From: CANQDT01 sp051878935
GTDB lineage: Bacteria; Bacillota; Clostridia; Lachnospirales; Lachnospiraceae
Direction: 5' to 3'
Assembly: GCA_051878935.1 (NCBI GenBank)
Contig: JBJELB010000076.1
Location: 1 to 37,118 of the forward strand
DNA: 37,118 nucleotides
Below the pieces are notes generated by a model. It had not been told where the DNA came from, did not search any database, and saw only the letters and a list, made by a program, of their open reading frames with translations. Position 1 is the first letter of the stretch. Every line of letters starts with the position of its first letter. Position numbers and translations under genes: made by a program. Shown here one piece after another: positions 7,415-13,801 of the stretch.

Positions 7415-7925
7415 AGATGATCTGGGACGGGTTGTAGTGCCAAAAGAGATTCGCCGAACACTTCGGATTCGTGAGGGTGATCCTTTGGAGATTTTCACAG
7501 ACAAAGAGGGAGAAATCATTCTGAAGAAGTATTCTCCTATGGGAGAACTGGGAACTTTGCTAGAAGAACTGTGTGAGTCGATTGCAAAAACGACGAAGGC
7601 AGTATGTGCTGTCTGTGACCGGGATTGCATTATCGCAGCATCAGGAACCGCGCAGGAGGTATTATTGGAGAAGACGGTTAGCAAGGAAGTGAAAGAGATC
7701 ATGGAACAACGGAAGTGCTATCGCCTAATGAAGAAGGAGAAACCTATTTATCTGACGGAGGAGTTGGAGTTTCTGGTTTTACTGTCCTATCCGATTGTTA
7801 CAGCAGGAGATGTCTCGGGTGCAATATTTTATATCAGTAAAGATGAAAAAGATACCGTAGGAGAAGGAGCGGATTTGCTGGCAAATGCCATGTCGGTCTT
7901 CCTAAGTGAACATCTAGGGGAGTAA
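7386..7925 (+). CDS. spoVT: Stage V sporulation protein T, 5' end displaced by the element
   Basis: SpoVT is an AbrB-type transcription factor that tunes sigma-G genes in the forespore. From GIVRRIDDLGRVVVPKEIRRTLRIREGDPLEIF onward the N-terminal swapped-hairpin domain is typical. A GAF-like domain follows to residue 179, close to the 178 of Bacillus. The family normally starts MKATGIVRR. Here the aligned codons read TTG ACA TTA GCA, so the native ATG is replaced by a TTG at the same position. I set the start at this TTG; an in-frame ATG at 7338 would add 16 residues. Neither has a Shine-Dalgarno. The gene may be poorly translated while the element is present and be restored by excision, or it may have acquired a new start. 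Confidence 0.85.
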   Translation: MTLAGIVRRIDDLGRVVVPKEIRRTLRIREGDPLEIFTDKEGEIILKKYSPMGELGTLLEELCESIAKTTKAVCAVCDRDCIIAASGTAQEVLLEKTVSKEVKEIMEQRKCYRLMKKEKPIYLTEELEFLVLLSYPIVTAGDVSGAIFYISKDEKDTVGEGADLLANAMSVFLSEHLGE

Positions 7926-7948
7926 AAGGGCAGATAAAACATGAAAAC

Positions 7949-7989
7949 TTGACAAATTCCTTGACAAATACTGGTGGATTATATAAAAT
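7949..7989 (+). promoter_or_regulatory. Promoter of hup
   Basis: TTGACA at 7961-7966, a 17-base spacer and TAAAAT at 7984-7989 form a strong sigma-A promoter about 70 bases before the HU gene. A second TTGACA occurs at 7949-7954. HU is usually abundantly expressed, which fits a near-consensus site. Confidence 0.75.
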
Positions 7990-8057
7990 CAACTTATCCA
8001 TGGGTGAATGCCCATACGGGGTGTATTTTATTTAGAATTAGAGGAGGACATGATAAG

Positions 8058-8333
8058 ATGAGTAAGACAGAATTAGTAGCAGCTATGGCTGAAAAAGCTG
8101 GTCTTAGCAAGAAAGATGCGGAAGCAGCATTAAAAGCTTTTACAGACGTTGTTGCAGCTGAGTTAGCAGAAGGTGGAAAGGTTCAGTTAGTTGGCTTCGG
8201 TACATTCGAGGTAGCCGAGAGAGGTGCTAGAGAAGGTAGAAATCCTAGAACTGGCGAAACAATGACAATTGCAGCTTCTAAATCTCCAAAATTCAAAGCT
8301 GGTAAAGCTTTAAAAGATTTAGTTAACGCATAG
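8058..8333 (+). CDS. hup: DNA-binding protein HU
   Basis: This 91-residue histone-like protein bends and compacts DNA as a dimer. MSKTELVAAMAEKAGLSKKDAEAALKAF forms the N-terminal helices. VQLVGFGTFEVAERGAREGRNPRTGE is the HU signature leading into the DNA-binding arm, and SKSPKFKAGKALKDLV is the C-terminal helix. ATG 8058 is chosen because GAGGAGG lies at 8041-8047 and the product then has normal family length. An in-frame upstream extension to 7974 exists but is not family-like. The gene has its own promoter and terminator, so it is transcribed alone between spoVT and rqcP. Confidence 0.97.
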   Translation: MSKTELVAAMAEKAGLSKKDAEAALKAFTDVVAAELAEGGKVQLVGFGTFEVAERGAREGRNPRTGETMTIAASKSPKFKAGKALKDLVNA

Positions 8334-8353
8334 GGTTGTGTAAGAGTAAAAAA

Positions 8354-8382
8354 GGGCTGTTCCTCGCGGACAGCTCTTTTTT
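8354..8382 (+). terminator. Terminator of hup
   Basis: A 9-bp stem (GGGCTGTTC at 8354-8362 with GGACAGCTC at 8368-8376, two G-T pairs) and a loop CTCGC are followed by six T. It begins 20 bases after the hup stop and ends 12 bases before the long palindromic repeat. Confidence 0.9.
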
Positions 8383-8393
8383 AACGAACTTCA

Positions 8394-8788
8394 TTTCATC
8401 CCCGCCGCTTGGCATCGGCCTGCCCCCATATCAGTATTTTTCTTGCACTGTTTTCAGATTTGAGAAAAACTTCGCACTCTGCGTCTATCATGCTCGATTG
8501 ACGCGCTTCTCAACAAACTCATCAACCCGAAGTTTTTCAAATATCTTTTTTAGACCGTTTGGAAACGCCGGTACTTAGCACCTGTTCTGTAGGTGCTTAC
8601 GTACCGTTGCGTTGGAAATCGAGCAAAAGCGTGTCTAAAAAAGATATTGAAATAACTAACGGGTTGCTTCAGACAGTGTCTCCAGCGCGTCTTCATGATA
8701 TCCGCAGAGTGCGGGTTTTTCCAGAAATCTGCGTGTCAGCGAAAAATACTGATATGGGGGCGGGCCGGTCCAAGCGGCGGGGATGAAA
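8394..8788 (+). repeat. Long palindromic intergenic repeat, copy A (395 bp)
   Basis: The whole interval is one imperfect inverted repeat. The outer arms 8394-8442 and 8741-8788 pair almost without error, with one small internal bulge and one wobble. Inner segments also pair: AAATATCTTTTTTAGAC (8539-8555) with GTCTAAAAAAGATATTG (from about 8632). The centre is a small hairpin (AGCACCT...AGGTGCT) at about 8577-8597. Inner sequence is shared with copies B and C. Examples are GATTGACGCGCTTCTC at 8496-8511 and ACAGTGTCTCCAGCGCGTC at 8673-8691. Short ORFs crossing it have no ribosome sites and are not considered genes. It fills the hup-rqcP gap. It may be a structured RNA, a miniature transposable element or a DNA cruciform; I do not recognise a named family. 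Confidence 0.88.
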
Positions 8789-8820
8789 ATGTTAGATGAT
8801 AGGAAAGGGAGTGGCTGTCC

Positions 8821-9060
8821 GTGAGATTAGATAAATATTTAAAGGTTTCCAGATTGATTAAAAGACGTACGGTTGCAAATGAAGCCTGTACAGGCGGACG
8901 TGTTCTGGTGAATGGAAATGTGGCAAAAGCATCACAAAACGTAAAAGTCGGAGATGTCATAGAAATTTCTTTTGGCAATAAATCTGTCAAAGTGGAGGTG
9001 CTGGATGTCGCAGAAACAGTAAAGAAGGATGATGCCAAAGAATTATACCGATATTTATAA
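8821..9060 (+). CDS. rqcP: S4-domain ribosome quality-control protein RqcP
   Basis: This 79-residue protein consists of one S4 RNA-binding domain (MRLDKYLKVSRLIKRRTVANEACTGGRVLVNG, ending KELYRYL). In Bacillus the homologue (YabO/RqcP) acts with RqcH on stalled 50S subunits during alanine tailing. The start is GTG 8821, with AAAGGGAG at 8804-8811. Its place before yabQ and divIC is the conserved Bacillus/Clostridia order. The palindromic repeat ends 32 bases upstream, so its promoter must lie in or next to that repeat unless transcription enters from hup. Confidence 0.92.
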   Translation: MRLDKYLKVSRLIKRRTVANEACTGGRVLVNGNVAKASQNVKVGDVIEISFGNKSVKVEVLDVAETVKKDDAKELYRYL

Positions 9061-9135
9061 AACATAACCTTTTTGGGGCAAGCATATAAATAAAAAAAGA
9101 CTTGCCGGAGGGCGCATGGAAGAGGATGTGTAGCG

Positions 9136-9558
9136 ATGGATCCGATCTTGTGGCAGGAACTCAGAAACTTCCTGATTAGCATGGGATATGGAGTTGCAAT
9201 TGTGATACTGTACGACGGGTACCGGGTCCTGAGAATTCTCTGGAAACATTCTGTTGTGGCTGTTGCAGCAGAAGATTTTTTGTTCTGGCTGTTAACCGGG
9301 TGTATGATTTTTCACCTGCTATATCAATATAATAACGGCGAAGCACGGTTTTCCTTTTTTCTGGGAATCTGGCTGGGAATGCTGTCGTATTATTGTACAA
9401 TTAGTAAAATGTTCCTTCGTGCTGTAAAAACGGCACGAAAAAAAGTGAAAAACATCTTGAAATATGGGGACAAAACAGATAAAATGATAAAAGGTAGTGA
9501 TGAAAATAATCTTCACAAAGAAGGTAATAACAGTCAGGAGAATGTAGATGGCGAATAG
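9136..9558 (+). CDS. yabQ: Spore cortex biosynthesis protein YabQ
   Basis: This 140-residue membrane protein has a first segment FLISMGYGVAIVILYDGYRVLRIL, then FLFWLLTGCMIFHLLYQYNNGEARFSFFLGIWLGMLSYY, and a basic, polar C-terminal tail. YabQ is needed for spore cortex formation in Bacillus and acts in the mother cell. The hydrophobic pattern and the YNNGEARFF-like motif fit the family. Position between rqcP and divIC supports it. The gene normally found just upstream, yabP, is absent; only 75 bases separate rqcP from yabQ. AGAGGA precedes ATG 9136. The end overlaps divIC by 11 bases. Confidence 0.88.
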   Translation: MDPILWQELRNFLISMGYGVAIVILYDGYRVLRILWKHSVVAVAAEDFLFWLLTGCMIFHLLYQYNNGEARFSFFLGIWLGMLSYYCTISKMFLRAVKTARKKVKNILKYGDKTDKMIKGSDENNLHKEGNNSQENVDGE

Positions 9559-9856
9559 AAAAGGTCATGGGAAAGCGAGTATGCTTTCATCACGTGGTTA
9601 CGGGATGATTGCCTTTGTTGTTTTAATTGTATTTTTGGTTTTAATCTTTATGAGCCGGTCGTTATTGGTGAAGAGTCAGGCACTGCAGGAAAAAGAAGCA
9701 GTTTTGAATGAACAGATTGCAGAGGCTGAAGAGCAGAGAGAGGCATTGAAGGATCAGGAAGCTTATATGCAGACTCCGGAGTATATTGAGGAAGTAGCCA
9801 GAGAACGTTTAGGATTGGCTAAGAACGGAGAGATTGTTTTTAAACCGGAAGAATAA
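9548..9856 (+). CDS. divIC: Septum formation initiator, DivIC/FtsB family
   Basis: This 102-residue bitopic protein has a short basic cytoplasmic part, one membrane segment (GMIAFVVLIVFLVLIFM, about 24-40), then a coiled coil (KSQALQEKEAVLNEQIAEAEEQREAL) and the family ending EYIEEVARERLGLAKNGEIVF. With DivIB and FtsL it forms the septal complex that activates peptidoglycan synthesis at division. Its start lies within the end of yabQ, which carries the ribosome site (CAGGAG), so the two are translationally linked. Confidence 0.93.
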   Translation: MANRKGHGKASMLSSRGYGMIAFVVLIVFLVLIFMSRSLLVKSQALQEKEAVLNEQIAEAEEQREALKDQEAYMQTPEYIEEVARERLGLAKNGEIVFKPEE

Positions 9857-9867
9857 ATCATTGAGAT

Positions 9868-9902
9868 AAAGGGATGCAAAAAATTTTTTTGTATCCTTTT
9901 TA
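9868..9902 (+). terminator. Terminator after divIC
   Basis: AAAGGGATGCAAAAAA (9868-9883) pairs with TTTTTTGTATCCTTT (to about 9899), with one bulged G and one G-T pair, and is followed by a T-rich tail. It separates the rqcP-yabQ-divIC unit from spoIIE. Confidence 0.75.
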
Positions 9903-9903
9903 T

Positions 9904-9937
9904 TTTGACAAAATTTCTTTTTTGCAACCGTTATAAT
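9904..9937 (+). promoter_or_regulatory. spoIIE promoter with 21-bp spacing and 0A-box-like -35
   Basis: TTGACA at 9905-9910 and TATAAT at 9932-9937 are both perfect sigma-A hexamers but are 21 bases apart, 4 more than optimal. The Bacillus spoIIE and spoIIG promoters are known for such 21-22 bp spacing and depend on phosphorylated Spo0A bound at the -35. TTTGACA here reads TGTCAAA on the other strand, 6 of 7 matches to the 0A box TGTCGAA. Confidence 0.75.
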
Positions 9938-9975
9938 GCAGAGACAGGAAATGATTGGGAGCAGAGGAGAAGCAT

Positions 9976-11733
9976 ATGTTAGAATTGATATTACATGGCA
10001 TTGTAGATAGCATTCTTTTGTGGACAGGTTATGTGTTTGGCATGTCGGGCGGAGCCCTTGCAGGAGTTTTATGTGGAATGGGAATGGCCTTTTATTATCA
10101 TAATTTATCTTTAATTGGCATGGGAGCCATGCTAGGGGTATGTTTGGGGGGGCTTCGTAAGCTGGGACGCTTCGTACAGGCTGTGGCAGGCTATGCGGTG
10201 ATTGTGCTTCTGGACTATTTCTTTGGTGGCATGAGTTTTTTGTATCATCAGGAGGTTTCTTATATTGCATCGGTTATTGTCTTTTTGGCAGTTCCGTTAA
10301 AACAGGAATCCTTCCCATGGAGCCGGAAACAAAAGGACAAGGCATATATCTACCAGATGGCAAATGTGGCCACGCGTGACCGGATGAAGGATTTTGCACT
10401 CAGTTTCAGGAAATTGGAAGAGCTCATGGAACATGAGAATGAGAATAAATGGAATTTTACACAGATTGATGCAAAGAATCTGGTGGAAGAGATTGAGGGA
10501 CAGATGTGCACACATTGTTCCCGTAGAAATTACTGTATAGACCGGGATTACCTGATGACATACCAGAGCACGAGAGAGATTGTCTGTGCACTGGAAGAGG
10601 GGAATGGGATTACGTTGGAAGATATACCAATGGATTTTTCTAACCGCTGTATCAAACTCGGTGAGTTTCTGATGACGGCAGATCGCAGGGTCGAGATTGC
10701 CCGCATGAATATGGAATGGTCAAATCGATTAAAAGACGGCCGCCGTATTTTAGCAGGACAACTGGGAGAACTGGCAAGTGTAATGGAACGTTTTTCAAAA
10801 GATCTGTATGAGGAAGAAGCCGTGGCGGATGAGAATGAAAAGAAGATGATTCACGCTATGGCATTTGCAGGTATTGGAGTGCAGAAGGTGATTGCCATGC
10901 AGGGCAGTGGCGGACGGAAAGAGTTATACATGACTCTGTATTCACGCAAAGGAAATGTCATTACGGCAAGGGAGGCGGCGAAAATTCTTGGGAAGGTTCA
11001 GAAGAAGAATATGATGCCGAGTGAATACAGCCCTTTGACGATAGAGCGTGAAACGCGCGTGTTGTCCTTTGTGGAGGAACCACCGTTTGCGGTGTTGTTT
11101 GGCAGCAGTCGTTATACCAAGGATGGAGAAACGATGTCAGGCGATAATCATACCTATCTGAAAAATGATGGAAGAGTCATTATGGCGATTGCAGATGGAA
11201 TGGGAAGTGGAGCACAGGCTTATGCAGACAGTCTGGGGCTGATTGAGATGTTGGAACAATTTCTGGAGGCAGGACTGCCTACCCGGGAAAGTGTTCATCT
11301 GATGAATGGCGCATTGGCTGTGCATGCAGATAGAAATTCCTATTCCACACTGGATGTAATGTCCTGCAATCTATATGATGGAACCGTTGATTTTATTAAA
11401 GTGGGTTCTCCTTCTACCTTTATCAAGCGTGGAAGCTGGGTAGAGGAGATCACCTCAGAGTCGCTGCCGATAGGAATGTTACAGATTACTGACGAGAGTG
11501 TGACTCAGAAAAAACTGTTTGATGGTGATATTGTGATCATGATGTCGGACGGAGTATTGGACGCAATCCCAGATTTGAAAAAAGAAGAAGCGATGAAACA
11601 ATACATCAAATCGATGCAGGAAAACAATCCGCAGAAAATAGCAGATATGATTATGGACAGGGTGTTAAGAGCGGCGAATAAGCAGTCGAGAGATGATATG
11701 ACGATTATGGTACTGTCAATATATATTCCTTGA
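9976..11733 (+). CDS. spoIIE: Stage II sporulation protein E (PP2C-type phosphatase), short form
   Basis: SpoIIE dephosphorylates the anti-anti-sigma factor SpoIIAA, which frees sigma-F in the forespore, and also binds the division ring. Residues 1 to about 115 hold four or five hydrophobic segments (LLWTGYVFGMSGGALAGVLCGMG onward). A central regulatory region with a CTHCSRRNYC cluster follows. The C-terminal phosphatase carries MAIADGMGSGAQAYADS, MMSDGVLDAIP and SRDDMTIMVLSI, so the metal-binding aspartates are present. The product is 585 residues, against about 820 in Bacillus, which has ten membrane segments; the shortening is in the membrane part. ATG 9976 is chosen over TTG 9955 because AGAGGAGA lies at 9963-9970. 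Confidence 0.93.
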   Translation: MLELILHGIVDSILLWTGYVFGMSGGALAGVLCGMGMAFYYHNLSLIGMGAMLGVCLGGLRKLGRFVQAVAGYAVIVLLDYFFGGMSFLYHQEVSYIASVIVFLAVPLKQESFPWSRKQKDKAYIYQMANVATRDRMKDFALSFRKLEELMEHENENKWNFTQIDAKNLVEEIEGQMCTHCSRRNYCIDRDYLMTYQSTREIVCALEEGNGITLEDIPMDFSNRCIKLGEFLMTADRRVEIARMNMEWSNRLKDGRRILAGQLGELASVMERFSKDLYEEEAVADENEKKMIHAMAFAGIGVQKVIAMQGSGGRKELYMTLYSRKGNVITAREAAKILGKVQKKNMMPSEYSPLTIERETRVLSFVEEPPFAVLFGSSRYTKDGETMSGDNHTYLKNDGRVIMAIADGMGSGAQAYADSLGLIEMLEQFLEAGLPTRESVHLMNGALAVHADRNSYSTLDVMSCNLYDGTVDFIKVGSPSTFIKRGSWVEEITSESLPIGMLQITDESVTQKKLFDGDIVIMMSDGVLDAIPDLKKEEAMKQYIKSMQENNPQKIADMIMDRVLRAANKQSRDDMTIMVLSIYIP

Positions 11734-11793
11734 TTTTTCCTTGAGAATCCAATAAAATGAAGTCATATATCATGCACTGGAAGAAGGAACGGT

Positions 11794-13281
11794 ATGCTGA
11801 CAGAAGAAGTATTTCGTACAATCGGTCAATATCATATGATTGAAAAGGGGGATGTAGTAATCCTCGGCCTTTCGGGCGGAGGGGACTCTGTCTGCCTTTT
11901 TCATATTTTGTGTGCACTGCGAAAACGACTGGGCTATTCTCTGCGCGCCGTTCACGTTCATCATGGGATTCGTGGTGAGGAAGCAGATGAAGATGCAGCA
12001 TTTGTCAAAATACTCTGTAAGCAGCATGATGTTTTACTAAATTCCTATTATGCGGATGTTCCCAAGCTGGCACGAGAATCGGGAATGACTCTGGAGGAGG
12101 CCGGAAGATGGTATCGGTATTATGCGTTATACAAAGAGGCGGCAACAGCGGCAGGACAGGAATTTTCTTATGAGTGGAAACAGACAGAGTATCTGGAGCA
12201 ACAGTATCCTGGTGTTCGGATTGCGGTTGCCCATCACGCCAATGACCAGGCAGAGACATTGCTGTTCCATATGGCGAGAGGAACCGGTATCCGTGGAATG
12301 GGCGGTATGCGCCCAATATCCGGTATGCTTATCCGCCCGTTCCTGTTTGTGGAGAAGCTGGCGATACTCCAGGAGCTTCGAAACCATCAGTATGAATATC
12401 GGGAAGATGTTACCAACGAATGTACGGATTATACCAGAAATCTGATTCGACAGAACTTATTACCGGAATTAAGGCAAATCAATCGTCAGGCAGTTCGTCA
12501 CATCAGCTCTCTGGCGGCACATATGGCTGCCTGCAGTGAGTATATCGATCGTGTGGTTGCAGAATATCTGGAAGATGGGAACAGGTGTCAAAGGACGGAA
12601 CGTAACATTGGGCTTCGGATAGAAACGCTGGAGGAACAACCACTGTTTTTGCAACAGGAGGTTATGAAACGGGTACTGGTTCTTGTGGCACAGTCCGCAA
12701 AAGATATTTCCGGTGTGCATGTGTCCCAATGTCAGGAGCTTATGAAGAAAGCAACGGGCAGCAGGCTTGATCTGCCATATCATATGGAAGCATTACGCTC
12801 ATACGACTGGCTGATCGTCCGTAAAAGAGAGCGGCAGGAGCAGAGTCCGGATCCGAGAGAAAAAAGAATTCTGTTATCAAAGGAAGGTACTTATGAGCTG
12901 CCGGATGGCGATGTGATAAGAGTGCGAAGCTATCCGTGGGATTCGGATAAAAATTTTTCCAGAGGTCTGTATACGAAGATGCTGGACTGTGATAAAATAA
13001 AAGGGATGCTTTCCATACGACATCCTCAAAAAGGGGATATTATGACAATCAATGAAAAAGGAGAGCATAAGAATCTGAACCGGATATTGATGGATGCCAA
13101 GGTGCCGAGAGAACAACGGGGAAAGACCTGGGTTGTTGCAGATGAAGAGGAGGTACTGTGGCTGGTTGGAGGGCGGATGAGCTATCGCTGCCAGTTGGAT
13201 GAAGGTTCAAAACAGGTGATGGAATTATCTTACCATAGTGGGTATGAGGAGGAAAAACAATGGATAAAATCAGAATTATGA
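11794..13281 (+). CDS. tilS: tRNA(Ile)-lysidine synthase TilS
   Basis: This 495-residue enzyme attaches lysine to C34 of tRNA-Ile(CAU), so that it reads AUA instead of AUG. The ATP-binding P-loop SGGGDS is at residues 27-32. HVHHGIRGEEADEDAAF and AVAHHANDQAETLLFHMARGTGIRGMGGM are typical of the N-terminal catalytic domain, and the rest forms the substrate-binding and C-terminal domains. Its place between spoIIE and hpt is conserved in Firmicutes. It overlaps hpt by 22 bases. A stretch of about 20 residues before AVAHHANDQAE (about 122-143) is longer than in common homologues. Confidence 0.95.
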   Translation: MLTEEVFRTIGQYHMIEKGDVVILGLSGGGDSVCLFHILCALRKRLGYSLRAVHVHHGIRGEEADEDAAFVKILCKQHDVLLNSYYADVPKLARESGMTLEEAGRWYRYYALYKEAATAAGQEFSYEWKQTEYLEQQYPGVRIAVAHHANDQAETLLFHMARGTGIRGMGGMRPISGMLIRPFLFVEKLAILQELRNHQYEYREDVTNECTDYTRNLIRQNLLPELRQINRQAVRHISSLAAHMAACSEYIDRVVAEYLEDGNRCQRTERNIGLRIETLEEQPLFLQQEVMKRVLVLVAQSAKDISGVHVSQCQELMKKATGSRLDLPYHMEALRSYDWLIVRKRERQEQSPDPREKRILLSKEGTYELPDGDVIRVRSYPWDSDKNFSRGLYTKMLDCDKIKGMLSIRHPQKGDIMTINEKGEHKNLNRILMDAKVPREQRGKTWVVADEEEVLWLVGGRMSYRCQLDEGSKQVMELSYHSGYEEEKQWIKSEL

Positions 13282-13778
13282 TTCCGGAAGAGGAAGTAAA
13301 TCAGAGAATCAGAGAAATGGCAGAGCAGATCAGTCAGGAATTTGCCGGGGAACCGGTTCATCTAATCTGTGTACTGAAGGGCAGCGTCTTTTTTACCTGT
13401 GAGCTGGCGAAACGTATTTCAAACCCGGTTACGCTTGATTTCATGAGCGTTTCCAGTTATGGGGATGGAAAGTCCAGTAGTGGAGTTGTCCGTTTGAATA
13501 AAGATTTGGATGAGAGTCTGGAAGGAAAGAATTGTATCTTAATTGAAGATATTATTGATTCCGGACGTACACTCAGTTATCTGTTGCCGGTTCTAAAGCA
13601 GCGTAAGCCTAAGGCATTGCGCCTGTGTACTCTGTTGGATAAGCCGGAACGACGTGTTGTGGATGTAAAGGTGGATTATACCGGATTTGAAATTCCGGAT
13701 GAGTTTGTTGTTGGCTATGGATTGGATTATGCACAGCAATATAGGAATCTCCCATATATTGGAGTAATTGAAGACTAG
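13260..13778 (+). CDS. hpt: Hypoxanthine phosphoribosyltransferase
   Basis: This 172-residue purine salvage enzyme converts hypoxanthine or guanine and PRPP to IMP or GMP. VCVLKGS-type motif (LICVLKGSVFF), DFMSVSSYG and the PRPP loop EDIIDSGRTLSYLL are all present, as is DEFVVGYGLDYAQQYRNLPYIG at the end. GAGGAGG before ATG 13260 lies within tilS. In Bacillus HprT also helps regulate ftsH with TilS, and the three genes are adjacent here as well. Confidence 0.96.
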   Translation: MDKIRIMIPEEEVNQRIREMAEQISQEFAGEPVHLICVLKGSVFFTCELAKRISNPVTLDFMSVSSYGDGKSSSGVVRLNKDLDESLEGKNCILIEDIIDSGRTLSYLLPVLKQRKPKALRLCTLLDKPERRVVDVKVDYTGFEIPDEFVVGYGLDYAQQYRNLPYIGVIED

Positions 13779-13801
13779 TGCGAAGCTGAAAGGAGAACAG
13801 G

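Noticed and set aside
8336..8786. Two plus-strand ORFs of 75-80 codons inside repeat copy A
   Set aside because: They have no ribosome sites, cross the hup terminator or palindrome arms, and are not preserved in copy B. The sequence is explained by the inverted repeat.
8394..8788. Group II intron or IS200/IS605-type end as identity of the palindromic repeat
   Set aside because: No GTGYG start, no domain V-like hairpin and no transposase or reverse transcriptase. The full-length self-complementarity is not intron-like.
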